54,570 nucleotides of DNA from a virus. A program made the translations under genes and the position numbers. Location of the stretch: positions 1-54,570 of the IMG/VR virus record IMGVR_UViG_3300035150_000119. The stretch is one strand, 5' to 3'. This document shows, piece by piece, positions 33,090 through 42,101 of this stretch. The number at the start of each line of letters is the position of its first letter. Position 1 is the first letter of the stretch. Below the pieces are notes generated by a model. That model was not told the origin of the DNA. It saw only the letters and a program-made list of their open reading frames with translations, and searched no databases.

Positions 33090-33408
33090 TATTATCCCTT
33101 ACTTTATTTCTAAAAAATAAATTTTTAACAGCATCATGAAATATCCAAGCACATATCCAACTTATCACGCCTTGTTTTATCCATTCTGCTAGATTAAATT
33201 CATTTAAAAATCCTAAAATAGACAACCCGAATGATAAAATAAAAGCTATCCAGATTCTAATTAGCCATTTCAACCAATTATCTTTAATATAATCTTTTAA
33301 TAATTTATCAAGAAATATTTTTCTAATTCTTGTCATTATTCCTACTACTAGAATAATAGTAAGAATATTAACAACTCCATATTGTTGTAATAATGTTAAT
33401 ATGTTCAT
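33079..33408 (-). CDS. Multi-pass membrane protein, holin candidate
   Basis: 109 residues with three predicted membrane helices (about 12-28, 46-65, 78-97) and a charged C-terminus (RNKVRDNNER), matching class I/II holin plans. Neighbouring spanin-like genes support a lysis role, although the M23 endolysin lies far away at 8237. Confidence 0.6.
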   Translation of the reverse strand: MNILTLLQQYGVVNILTIILVVGIMTRIRKIFLDKLLKDYIKDNWLKWLIRIWIAFILSFGLSILGFLNEFNLAEWIKQGVISWICAWIFHDAVKNLFFRNKVRDNNER

Positions 33409-33581
33409 TTTTTATTCCCCCAATCTTCTCTAAATTTCTTTGCAAAATTATCTATCCAGTATAAAACACAACTTAACCCTAAATCTCGCCCTGCTTTTTG
33501 ACTTTCTATCCATTTGTATTTTTGAATTGCCTCCTCTTGCGCTTTCATGAATTCATGGAATTCTTTTTCTTCATCTGTCAT
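33405..33581 (-). CDS. Conserved small phage protein
   Basis: 58 residues. HEFMKAQEEAIQKYKWIESQKAGRDLGLSCVLYWIDNFAKKFR is a pattern I recognise from small proteins in phage late regions (KWIES-x-KAGRDLG). Start overlap ATGA with the holin-like gene. Function unknown. Confidence 0.65.
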   Translation of the reverse strand: MTDEEKEFHEFMKAQEEAIQKYKWIESQKAGRDLGLSCVLYWIDNFAKKFREDWGNKK

Positions 33582-33606
33582 GTTTTATTCCCAATAAGGC
33601 TTCTCA

Positions 33607-33723
33607 TTATTTCTTATTCCAACTAATTATAAGTATCAATGCTATAATTGAAATTATTATAGACAAAACTAAAATAAAATTTAGCATATCAAATCCTTTT
33701 TTTTTAGATATAAAGCTAATCAT
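33607..33723 (-). CDS. Membrane micropeptide
   Basis: 38 residues from the ATG at 33723, with an alternative in-frame ATG at 33687 next to GGAT. One hydrophobic helix (LNFILVLSIIISIIALILIIS) and a WNKK end. Adjacent to the lysis candidates; a holin-accessory peptide is possible. Confidence 0.5.
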   Translation of the reverse strand: MISFISKKKGFDMLNFILVLSIIISIIALILIISWNKK

Positions 33724-33725
33724 AT

Positions 33726-33968
33726 TTATCTCTCTTTTATATTTTTTTTACTTGCAATAATGCTATTGTTGTTTCTTACCATCTCAAAATTATAATTGTT
33801 AATACTTGTTAACACATATTCGTTGTAGTTTTGCATTACAATAGACAAATCATCAAGATTGTTATTTTTTAACGCCTCATTGATTGCTAACAAAAAATTA
33901 GATTCAATTTGTTTTTTTATAGAGTCTACTTCTAGTTTATATCTATCTTCTATCATTTCTTTTATCAT
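33726..33968 (-). CDS. Small helical hypothetical protein
   Basis: 80 residues, helical and Asn-rich (NNNLDDLSIVMQNYNEYVLTSINNYN). Starts four bases inside the terminase gene end (ATGA-like overlap). Function unknown. Confidence 0.65.
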   Translation of the reverse strand: MIKEMIEDRYKLEVDSIKKQIESNFLLAINEALKNNNLDDLSIVMQNYNEYVLTSINNYNFEMVRNNNSIIASKKNIKER

Positions 33969-35293
33969 AATACTCTTATCCTTGGGCTTTTAGGCGTCCA
34001 CAAGACATTGAAAGCCCCGCTACAACTATCAATTTGATCAAAAAATTTTCCATCAGGGAATAATTCTAATTCATTGAAGAAGTCTTCATTCCAATGTCCT
34101 TTTACAACTTTTACATTGCCTGCTTCTGCTTGACTTGAAAATGGTGTTGCTCTTTGAAACTTACTACCGGAAACCTTATCGGGATAAAATGCAAACTCAG
34201 GTAGTATATTTCTACGATAATGATCAATATTGTTTTTACCTGAGGATCCGGGTTCCTGCTCCATATAGATTATTACATTTCTGCCATCCATATCAGCTGT
34301 TTGTCTAATTATTTGTTCGGTATATCTAGGCTCTTTTCGGAATCTAATTATTGATTCTATATATATAATATTATTCTTGTCTACTACCAGCTTAGTACCG
34401 GATGTATAAGCCGGTTCTTTATTAGATTTGGTTGGCTCTGTTGCTGCTAAATCCCAGTATCTTACCCGTTTTGCTTCAATCGGAGCTTCATTTACAAGTT
34501 CAAACCATTCTCGCTTAAATATATTACCTAATTGCTTAATTTCCCAGTCGCCCTCTTCCAGTTGCTTTCTTGTAATAATATCTAACTGCTGCAAACTTAA
34601 TTTATATTCATTAATATTAAGATGCTGATTGTCTTCCATTTTTGCAGGAATAAAAATTACACCTTTTTGTCTTGTTTCAGGATCAACATATCTTTTTTTT
34701 ACCCATTGTCCACGTGCTATTTGTTCACCGGCTGGTGGATTGCTCGCACATCTGAATCGTATAGGGATTGTGCTATCTTTTAACTTCCTTAATCTCGAAA
34801 ACATATATTTTGCCTGATTCTCTCTAATGTTAACAGCTTCATCAATACCAACATACTGAAATTGAGAACTTTGAAAATTAAAATGCGAACGAGGATCGTC
34901 TAAATATCCAAATGAAAGTGTCGCGCCCGATGGAAAATTCCATCGATTCTTATCGCCAGACCAATGCGCATCTGTACCGCTAAGCCATTGATGTGAAACA
35001 TCCATAATACTGTCGGGCATTGATAGATTCTTCATAGTATCCCTTATTAAAATAGCATTGTATTTTTGTTCATGCACATATAATAATGATGCTGTCAATA
35101 ATGCAATGCTCTTACCACCACCGGCACTCCCGCCGTAAAAAGCATCTAAACAATCAAGCATTAAGAAAATCAACTGCTTATCGGTTGGATTAATCGGTAT
35201 ATATTTCCGATTGATCCTCAATAAGTTTCTCAGAATCAATAATCGTTTCGTTGTGTTTTGCAAGATTGATGATTTTTGCAATTCTGTTATCAT
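33965..35293 (-). CDS. terL: Terminase large subunit
   Basis: 442 residues. ATPase: Walker A GGSAGGGKS (54-62), Walker B YVGIDE (147-152) and a motif III-like CASNPP. RNase H-like nuclease: Asp281 in RYWDLAAT, YMEQEPGSSGK and FDQIDSCSGAF. It packages DNA into the head through the portal. The 5' end overlaps the small-subunit-like gene by 104 bases; a TTG or other start nearer RKYIPINPTDKQ is possible. Confidence 0.96.
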   Translation of the reverse strand: MITELQKSSILQNTTKRLLILRNLLRINRKYIPINPTDKQLIFLMLDCLDAFYGGSAGGGKSIALLTASLLYVHEQKYNAILIRDTMKNLSMPDSIMDVSHQWLSGTDAHWSGDKNRWNFPSGATLSFGYLDDPRSHFNFQSSQFQYVGIDEAVNIRENQAKYMFSRLRKLKDSTIPIRFRCASNPPAGEQIARGQWVKKRYVDPETRQKGVIFIPAKMEDNQHLNINEYKLSLQQLDIITRKQLEEGDWEIKQLGNIFKREWFELVNEAPIEAKRVRYWDLAATEPTKSNKEPAYTSGTKLVVDKNNIIYIESIIRFRKEPRYTEQIIRQTADMDGRNVIIYMEQEPGSSGKNNIDHYRRNILPEFAFYPDKVSGSKFQRATPFSSQAEAGNVKVVKGHWNEDFFNELELFPDGKFFDQIDSCSGAFNVLWTPKSPRIRVL

Positions 35294-35780
35294 TTAATTT
35301 TACTTCCAAAATCTTTTTATTAACCTTCTTAAATTTTTTCTCCTCTTTGTTGCGGGAAGTAAACCATTTGTATTTATTCGTCATATTCATCATCCACAAT
35401 ATGTGATTGATTTTACCTGACCCTAAATTAATCCTACCTATTTCTTCCCAGTATCTTAATCCTAATTGCTCGCCTATTCGTACAGCCAAATCAAATTCAT
35501 CATAATATTTCCGCCATTTGCAAAATTGCTGCAAGCTTATACCTAACTCTGTCGCAACAGTTACCTTACTTTTCCCCTCAGCAAAAAGATCAAGAACTTT
35601 ATAACAAAAAGCTTTTCTATATTTTAACGGCTCGCCTCTGGTTTTAATCTCATCCCTTTTAATATTTTTTATTTTTTCTCTAATTACAGACTTAAATCTA
35701 TTAATAATATTATCAGGTAACTTTTCAGGATAAGAAGTATTAGATTTTGTTATAGATTTACTTCTTTTATTTTCAATCAT
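35190..35780 (-). CDS. Terminase small subunit-like DNA-binding protein
   Basis: 196 residues. A predicted helix-turn-helix lies in VLDLFAEGKSKVTVATELGISLQQFCKWRKYYDEFDLAVRIGE, the usual form of phage small terminases; the Lys-rich C-terminus is longer than average. First gene of the late operon and directly upstream of terL. It recognises the packaging site. Confidence 0.85.
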   Translation of the reverse strand: MIENKRSKSITKSNTSYPEKLPDNIINRFKSVIREKIKNIKRDEIKTRGEPLKYRKAFCYKVLDLFAEGKSKVTVATELGISLQQFCKWRKYYDEFDLAVRIGEQLGLRYWEEIGRINLGSGKINHILWMMNMTNKYKWFTSRNKEEKKFKKVNKKILEVKLNDNRIAKIINLAKHNETIIDSEKLIEDQSEIYTD

Positions 35781-35893
35781 GTAGCAATTATAATAGATTT
35801 GACGACCAAAATAAAGAATTTTTGCCTTTTTTTTAGTACAAATCCTTTATTTTTTCTTTTAATTATAATATAATCAAAAGAAGGTGCATAATT
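35781..35893. promoter_or_regulatory. Divergent promoter region
   Basis: Contains TATAAT at 35864-35869 for the rightward gene and, on the minus strand, ATTATAAT close to the late-operon ATG. Neither has a clear TTGACA. Positions of transcription starts are inferred; the leftward -10 lies so close to the ATG that the late message may have a very short leader. Confidence 0.45.
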
Positions 35894-36457
35894 ATGTTTT
35901 GTGGTAATAGTATTATTTTAATAAATGGTCAATGTCCAAGCGATGATAATCAATTTGTTAATGATTTTATAAAAGAACAAGTTGTTATTGGAAAAAGAGG
36001 TATTGGTTATACAACGTCTGCAACTGCACCTGATAGCTTAAAAGCTCAAAAATTTAAGGCTTTTTTAAGTTGTCAAATAACTCGATTAGGTTTTACTTTT
36101 TACGATGGAGCGAATGGAGATAAATTATTACTAGGAATTTATAATGATAATGGTTCGGGATATCCTGGAGATTTATTAGGTGTAACTGAAGAATTTACTA
36201 TTTCTAACGATATCGCAATAGATAAAGGATTAGATGTAATTTTAAATTTAAATTCACCAGTAAATATTACAAAAGATATTATTTACTGGTTAGTATATAT
36301 TTCAGAGTCCAATAGCGAAGCTTTGTATGGGACTAATACAATTGCTTCAGTAGCCCATTGTATAAGTAAAGGATATACCTATGACGGATCATTGCCAGAC
36401 CCATTCCCAAGTGGAGGTGGAGGATGGTATCCCAAGAATCTATTTGGATTAATATAA
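35894..36457 (+). CDS. Moron-like beta-rich protein on the opposite strand
   Basis: 187 residues. Contains LGIYNDNGSGYPGDLLG, a small jelly-roll-like motif (LGLY-T/N-D-x-x-G-x-PG-x-LL) common in phage and bacterial surface or adhesion proteins. Rightward, alone between leftward modules, with AAGAAGG before the ATG, so it probably has its own promoter. Likely an accessory gene; could be a decoration or lysogenic-conversion-type surface protein. Role inferred from motif and context. Confidence 0.65.
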   Translation: MFCGNSIILINGQCPSDDNQFVNDFIKEQVVIGKRGIGYTTSATAPDSLKAQKFKAFLSCQITRLGFTFYDGANGDKLLLGIYNDNGSGYPGDLLGVTEEFTISNDIAIDKGLDVILNLNSPVNITKDIIYWLVYISESNSEALYGTNTIASVAHCISKGYTYDGSLPDPFPSGGGGWYPKNLFGLI

Positions 36458-36462
36458 TTCTT

Positions 36463-39057
36463 TCATAGGTGAAATAAGCTATTTATATTTTTATTAATAA
36501 TTCCTAATATCTTTTTAGCTTCTAAACTATGTGGATAAATTTCAAGATACCTATCAATATGTTTTTTAGCATTTTTAAAATCTTTTATCCCAATTTCTAA
36601 TTCGGCTAACCTTATGCAAAAACTATCAAAATCATGAGTTTTATCAACAATTCTATTTAATATTTTAAGACCTCTATGTAAATCTTTTAATAACCAAACT
36701 TGACCTCGCTCAAATCTAAATCTTAAATTCTCAACATCAAGTCTACATAATTTATCATATGCAGTTATAGATTTTTTAATATTACCAAGATATTGGTATG
36801 TTGTTGCTAATCCCCATAAAGCAACAATTTTATCCGGTATTATTTTATTTGCTTTTTTAATATACTTTAAAGCTAATTTAAAATTCTTTTCTTTCCCATA
36901 TTTTTTGCTCAATTCTATATATTTATTAAACTCTATTTCATTAGTTTTATCTTCTCTTGATTGAGCAATTAAAATACATTTATGTCTCATATTTAAACAT
37001 TTTTCATAAATTTTTAGCACATAGGATTCATTATTTAAATTATTAGATATTAAATATTCAGATTCTAATAATGGTCTTGCCCAATTGCCATTATCAATAA
37101 GTGTTTCCCATACTTTAATATCAATTTTAGGATTAGAATTTTCGATTACAGAATTTTCAATATTATCTAATTTTTTTAAAACATCATTATAAATTTCTAA
37201 TAATTTTTTTGAACTTTTTTTAGCTTCTTCTAATATCAGTTTACTTCTTTCTACTCTTATTGCTAAATCTTTTTTGTCTTTTAATAAATGATTAGTTTTT
37301 CCATTAACTTTTAATTCTCGACTTTGTATTTTTCTACTTATTTTATAGATATGCAATGATAATAATATACTTTGTTTTGCGGTATTTTGTGCCTCAATTG
37401 CATATTTTTCATTTTCAGTTAATAATTTTTTTAATTCTGTTTTTTTATTTTTATTTAACATAGAAGTTATTGGCTTTAATGCTTTATTACAGAGATCAAT
37501 TTCTTTTTTAAATAAATCAATTTCCCAGTTTAATCTTTTTTTTGTCTCTTTAATATCTTTTTTATAATCAGGTTTTAAAGTAAGATATTTTTTTAATTTA
37601 TTTTTATTTATTTTTCTTTTACAATATTTTTTTAATGCTAGTTTTAAACTCATTTGTTCACAGTGTTTTTTCTTTGCACCACCTTCGCAGGAATTAATAA
37701 ATTTAATATCAGGATGACTTTTAAAAATATTTTCCATAGAAGTAACAAAACTAGCCAATCCCATATTAGTAGGTACTGGTTTCTCAAAATATCCGGGGAT
37801 CCAAATAGCATTACCTAATTTTTGTTGATTTTTTAAACTTGAAAGAGGATCGGTAATATTCCAATCCATACTACCATCTTTATTTATTTCTATTTTTCCA
37901 ATAGCATCGCCTAGTTTATTATGGCTTAACTTTTTGTCTGGGTCATAAGCGCAATCAAATCCAATATGAATTACAGGATTGCAGCCTAAATGAACAGCTA
38001 ATCCAATAGCCATATGACCGACACTCCCCCCTTGGTCTAATTGTCCTTTTTCATTTAGCATTTCAACTACCGTATTAGTATTTGCTGGATTAAATCCAGT
38101 TACTATAAATTTAGGCCCTTGCCATTTTTCTAAAATCGGGGCATAAGTTCGATTCAATGCAACAAAAGGTATATCTTTAATATGCCAAAGATTATCGAAA
38201 TGCTCATAATTTACCTTACCATAATCTACACTGCAAATAAAATCAGGTTTTATTCCAAATGCTAATAATGGTCTTAACATTTGTGCAATTGCTATTATAA
38301 TTATTCTTTCTCTTATTTTTTTATCTAATAATTGTGGTAATAATTCGGTTACTGTCGGTGCGCTGAGAATTACAATAGCCGGTTTACCTTTGAATAAATT
38401 TTTAATATCTTTTATACCTCTATGTTTAATTACATAAGGTAAATTTTTAATATCATTTTCAGCAATTATCTCACCTGCACCCATTATTGTACCAACATTA
38501 CAAATAATCTGATTAACTAAATCCATTGTTAATTTTGTAATTTCTGAATAAATATCTTGCAATATGACTGTATAATTATCTACAACAGTATGCCATAATT
38601 GGATAACTTTTGTTGCATCTATAAATGCTAAAATTGTATTTAATTCTTCTTTCCTTGAACATATTAATAATCTGCCATCTTTTATATATTTACTAAAATT
38701 ATAATTTTCAAAAGCATAATTTATTAATTGCTGTATAGGTTCTATTAATAATAGAACATGTTTTTTTTCTGATTTTTGTAGTAATTTATTCAATAAATAT
38801 CCATTTCCTATCCCAATTAAAATAGTACATTCATCATTATACAAATTAATATTCTGAAATGTTTCATTTGCTTGTTTATGTTCATTATTTTTAGGATATG
38901 CAAGAATTTCTTTAGAACCTAATTTAATTAAGAAATTTTTTCTATTTATTATTTTTATATTTTCGTGTTCTTTCTCTTTTTCATTTAATAATTTTTCTTC
39001 AAATAATTTATTAAATTCATGTATTGTTTTAATATTTGCCTCATAACAATTATTCAT
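36463..39057 (-). CDS. Maf/DUF115-type glycosyltransferase with C-terminal TPR repeats
   Basis: 864 residues. The DUF115 domain (about 210-430: GKPAIVILSAPTVTELLP, SVDYGKVNYEHFD, GSVGHMAIGLAVHLGCNPVIHIGFDCAY, FINSCEGGAKKKHCEQ) is that of motility-associated factors that attach nonulosonic sugars to flagellin. The last 150 residues are tetratricopeptide-like (YIELSKKYGKEKNFKLALKYIKKANK). Last gene of the nonulosonate operon, so it probably uses the operon's product. Acceptor on host or virion protein is unknown. Confidence 0.85.
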   Translation of the reverse strand: MNNCYEANIKTIHEFNKLFEEKLLNEKEKEHENIKIINRKNFLIKLGSKEILAYPKNNEHKQANETFQNINLYNDECTILIGIGNGYLLNKLLQKSEKKHVLLLIEPIQQLINYAFENYNFSKYIKDGRLLICSRKEELNTILAFIDATKVIQLWHTVVDNYTVILQDIYSEITKLTMDLVNQIICNVGTIMGAGEIIAENDIKNLPYVIKHRGIKDIKNLFKGKPAIVILSAPTVTELLPQLLDKKIRERIIIIAIAQMLRPLLAFGIKPDFICSVDYGKVNYEHFDNLWHIKDIPFVALNRTYAPILEKWQGPKFIVTGFNPANTNTVVEMLNEKGQLDQGGSVGHMAIGLAVHLGCNPVIHIGFDCAYDPDKKLSHNKLGDAIGKIEINKDGSMDWNITDPLSSLKNQQKLGNAIWIPGYFEKPVPTNMGLASFVTSMENIFKSHPDIKFINSCEGGAKKKHCEQMSLKLALKKYCKRKINKNKLKKYLTLKPDYKKDIKETKKRLNWEIDLFKKEIDLCNKALKPITSMLNKNKKTELKKLLTENEKYAIEAQNTAKQSILLSLHIYKISRKIQSRELKVNGKTNHLLKDKKDLAIRVERSKLILEEAKKSSKKLLEIYNDVLKKLDNIENSVIENSNPKIDIKVWETLIDNGNWARPLLESEYLISNNLNNESYVLKIYEKCLNMRHKCILIAQSREDKTNEIEFNKYIELSKKYGKEKNFKLALKYIKKANKIIPDKIVALWGLATTYQYLGNIKKSITAYDKLCRLDVENLRFRFERGQVWLLKDLHRGLKILNRIVDKTHDFDSFCIRLAELEIGIKDFKNAKKHIDRYLEIYPHSLEAKKILGIINKNINSLFHL

Positions 39058-39229
39058 TACATAGCTCCTTGCTTAATTCATTAATTTTTTTATCGTTATT
39101 AGTAATTTGTTTAAATATTTTTTTAGCTTCTTTTGGATTTTCTTTAAAAGCTAATTTTAATAAATTCATCCAGCAGATATTATTCTTTTTTCTTATTTCA
39201 AATATCTTATCTATATTTTTATTTGTCAT
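39050..39229 (-). CDS. Small helical protein of the nonulosonate operon
   Basis: 59 residues: EIRKKNNICWMNLLKLAFKE and KQITNNDKKINELSKEL. I recognise this pattern as a small protein that recurs in nonulosonate and Maf loci. Overlaps the GNAT gene at its start and the Maf gene at its end. May be an accessory subunit. Confidence 0.65.
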   Translation of the reverse strand: MTNKNIDKIFEIRKKNNICWMNLLKLAFKENPKEAKKIFKQITNNDKKINELSKELCNE

Positions 39230-39806
39230 TTTGTAATTTTCTAATATATTTATTTTTTAAAATAGCATAAGCAACCACATCTTCAAATTTACCATTTAAA
39301 AATTGTCCTTGTTTAAATGTACCTTCATGTTTCATGTTTAATTTATTAAATACTCTTATCATACCTTTATTCAAAATTGAAGTTCCTGACCAGATACGAT
39401 TTAATCCTAATCTCATAAAGCCATGATAAAATAATACTTGACATGCTTCTGTTGTAAACCCTTGTCCCCAGCAATCAGTCTCTCCAATTACAACCGCAAA
39501 CTCTGCAGACCGATTTATCCAATCAATTCGTTGTAAACTAATCATACCTATATGTTTAGCGCTTTTTTTTTCAATGATCATAAATGATAATAAAGATTTA
39601 TCATTATCGCATCGCTGGAAAAAATTATTTAATTCACTTTGAGATTGAGGAAATAGACCATGACTATTATATTGATTAACTTTTAGATCGCCAAACCATG
39701 ACAAATAAGCAGATTTATTAAAATCAATCAAACCTTGTAATTTTTCTTTTGATGTAGATACTAAATATAACCGGTTGGTTTCTAACCTTAAAGATAATAT
39801 ATCCAT
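39219..39806 (-). CDS. GNAT family N-acetyltransferase (PseH/LegH-like role)
   Basis: 195 residues. Acetyl-CoA binding region RSAEFAVVIGETDCWGQGFTTEAC (Q/R-x-x-G-x-G/A variant) and LNRIWSGTSILNKGMIRVFNKLNMKHEGTFKQG of the RimJ-like GNAT type. Likely acetylates an amino sugar in the pathway. Starts one base after the NeuB-like stop. Confidence 0.85.
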   Translation of the reverse strand: MDILSLRLETNRLYLVSTSKEKLQGLIDFNKSAYLSWFGDLKVNQYNSHGLFPQSQSELNNFFQRCDNDKSLLSFMIIEKKSAKHIGMISLQRIDWINRSAEFAVVIGETDCWGQGFTTEACQVLFYHGFMRLGLNRIWSGTSILNKGMIRVFNKLNMKHEGTFKQGQFLNGKFEDVVAYAILKNKYIRKLQNDK

Positions 39807-39807
39807 T

Positions 39808-40650
39808 TTACCCCCTTAATCCGGATTTAGGATCAGCTAATTGTTTTAATTGTTTTTCAGATATTATAAATTTACTATTTATAATATTTGATATTTTAAA
39901 TAATTTATTTCTTAAATTTGAAATTTCAGATGAAGTCCAACAATGTTTATATTTACTCTCACTACCTAATTTATCGTTAAGATCGAAATGCAATTCAATA
40001 ATTTGAGCATAAGAATTTACGGCTTCTAATATAACATCTATATCTCTTGTGTGATCTGAATAGCCCACAAAAATATTTTTATTTGATTTATCTTTTTTTA
40101 ATTGTGTTTTCTGGAAAATTAATGAATAAATAATAGCAAGTCTATTAATTGCAGCTTCTTCAATTAATGTCGGATATTTACTGACACAATGTAATAAATA
40201 ATATTTACATTCTTTTAACCCTTCATCTAAAATTAAATCAATTAAATTAAGAATATTATCATTCGATGCTAATCCACAACTGATATATATATCCTTTTTA
40301 GTTTGCATACTTTTTTTTATAAGATTTTTTCTTAAAATATCAAAACTGCTTATTTTAATAAAATCTACATAATTTTTTATTTCTTCAATTGCTTCTAAAT
40401 AAAATGGCGTGATCCCAAAAAACAACCCTAATCTTTTACATAATTTGGCTATTTCTGGAATCCAATCAATATTAAGTTCTTGCTTTTTATATTTATTTTG
40501 GCTATTTTTATTTCTAGTTATTTTTTCAGCTTTGAATAACTGAAATTTTACTGCTGAAAACCCCATTTCTTTGGCACTTGTAATTAAATCGCAGCATCTT
40601 TTCCAATCTTGATTATGATTCGAGCCTATTTCTGCAATTATTTGTAGCAT
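39808..40650 (-). CDS. neuB: NeuB-family nonulosonic acid synthase, without C-terminal SAF domain
   Basis: 280 residues. The barrel shows IIAEIGSNHNQDWKRC, SAVKFQLFKAEKI, FFGITPF, FIKISSFDI and YSDHTRDID with LHFDL, matching NeuB, which condenses phosphoenolpyruvate with a hexosamine. It ends about 60 residues before the antifreeze-like SAF domain found in many NeuB proteins, so substrate specificity or oligomerisation may differ. Directly upstream of the acetyltransferase. Confidence 0.88.
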   Translation of the reverse strand: MLQIIAEIGSNHNQDWKRCCDLITSAKEMGFSAVKFQLFKAEKITRNKNSQNKYKKQELNIDWIPEIAKLCKRLGLFFGITPFYLEAIEEIKNYVDFIKISSFDILRKNLIKKSMQTKKDIYISCGLASNDNILNLIDLILDEGLKECKYYLLHCVSKYPTLIEEAAINRLAIIYSLIFQKTQLKKDKSNKNIFVGYSDHTRDIDVILEAVNSYAQIIELHFDLNDKLGSESKYKHCWTSSEISNLRNKLFKISNIINSKFIISEKQLKQLADPKSGLRG

Positions 40651-40653
40651 TAT

Positions 40654-40824
40654 TTACCTCTTTTTATCAATTAATTTGTATAATTTTACTATTTCTGATA
40701 TTAAAAAATTCATTCCTAGTATAAAATATTCATGTTCGCTACAAGTTTGCATATTTTTCTCTATATATTCTATCATTTCATTTTTAATTTTCTTAATCAA
40801 CAATCCATCTTTATCCTCTATCAT
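40654..40824 (-). CDS. Small helical protein
   Basis: 56 residues, helical (IEDKDGLLIKKIKNEMIEYIEKNMQTCSEHEY). ATGA overlap with the aminotransferase gene end, three bases from the NeuB-like start, AAGGA upstream. Probably a genuine operon member. Function unknown. Confidence 0.6.
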   Translation of the reverse strand: MIEDKDGLLIKKIKNEMIEYIEKNMQTCSEHEYFILGMNFLISEIVKLYKLIDKKR

Positions 40825-42101
40825 TTTAATTCCTTACGGTTATCATAAACTTTATAAAAAGCATCTGCAATATCTTTAATGTCTAAATCAGATAATGGTA
40901 AAGCATGATAACTCATCATACAAAATTTATTATTTTGCAAATCTTCAACTACTGAAAAATTTAAATCCATATTAAATATAGGCATTTTATAGATAGGTTT
41001 TATATATCCATGCCAAATTAATGCATCAATTTTTGATGTTATTCCCATTTCAGTCCGACTTATAGTTAACTCAGACTTTACAGCATCAATAAATATATTT
41101 CTGCTAATACCAATTTTTTTTTCATCATATAAAAATGGTAACACATAATAACTATGTTCTGAGTTTGGTCGGCTATCACAAAATTTTATACCGTCGATTT
41201 TAATTGAATCTTTAATTTTTTTTACATTATTTTTTCTTAATTCTAATTCTTTATTTAAACATTTCAATTGCTCTATTAAAACAATAGCTTGCATTTCGGT
41301 CATTCTCATATTAAATCCATATTGATTTTCCATAAAATAATATTTAAGCTTACTAGGCATGCTATCAATAACGGCTTCCGCATGATTTCTAATCAATGCG
41401 CATTTCATATATAAATTATAATCTTTTGTTATAATAAATCCACCTTCACCGCAGGTACAATGTTTACCTTGCGTAAAACTAAAACATCCAATATCGCCAA
41501 AAGTCCCAGCTTGATTTCCGTTATATTTTGCGCCGAGTGCCTGAGCCGAATCTTCTATTACAAATAAATTATGTTTTTTTGCTATTTTGTTTATTTTTTC
41601 TACCTCGTATGGTTGGCCGAATAAATCTACAACAATTATGGCTTTTGTTTTTTTTGTGATTTTTTTCTCGATGCTTTTTGGATCAAGGCAAAAATAATTT
41701 TTTTCAACATCTGCGAATACCGGCGATGCAGAGTAAACCATCGGAGCTGTTGCAGAACATGTCATACTCCATGGGGTTACTATAACTTCATCATGAGAAT
41801 GTAATCCAATAGCACCGCATGAAATTTGCAAAGCTGAGGTACAACTATTTACAGCTAACACATAATATTTCTCTTTATTCTGAGAATTTTCATAAATCCA
41901 GTTTTCAAAATATTCTTCTAATTCTCTTATATATTTCCCTCCCCAAAAATGCTGGCCAGAACTACCTCTATATCCACTCAAAGTATTAGAAGAAACTAAA
42001 TTACATAATTTTTCTTTAATTATATCTTTATTATAAAGTTGTCTTTGAGGAAAAGGTGTTAACCGTATACTTTTACCACTATTAATTGATAATTTACTCA
42101 T
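40821..42101 (-). CDS. DegT/DnrJ/EryC1 sugar aminotransferase
   Basis: 426 residues. Fold type I PLP enzyme: substrate/cofactor region TSALQISCGAIG, VDLFGQPYE, VIEDSAQALGA and the PLP Lys213 in FSFTQGKHCTCGEGGF. These enzymes transfer an amino group to a keto sugar, giving the amino sugar that NeuB-type synthases use. The N-terminal region (TPFPQRQLY) is typical. Overlaps the downstream gene by ATGA. Confidence 0.93.
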   Translation of the reverse strand: MSKLSINSGKSIRLTPFPQRQLYNKDIIKEKLCNLVSSNTLSGYRGSSGQHFWGGKYIRELEEYFENWIYENSQNKEKYYVLAVNSCTSALQISCGAIGLHSHDEVIVTPWSMTCSATAPMVYSASPVFADVEKNYFCLDPKSIEKKITKKTKAIIVVDLFGQPYEVEKINKIAKKHNLFVIEDSAQALGAKYNGNQAGTFGDIGCFSFTQGKHCTCGEGGFIITKDYNLYMKCALIRNHAEAVIDSMPSKLKYYFMENQYGFNMRMTEMQAIVLIEQLKCLNKELELRKNNVKKIKDSIKIDGIKFCDSRPNSEHSYYVLPFLYDEKKIGISRNIFIDAVKSELTISRTEMGITSKIDALIWHGYIKPIYKMPIFNMDLNFSVVEDLQNNKFCMMSYHALPLSDLDIKDIADAFYKVYDNRKELK

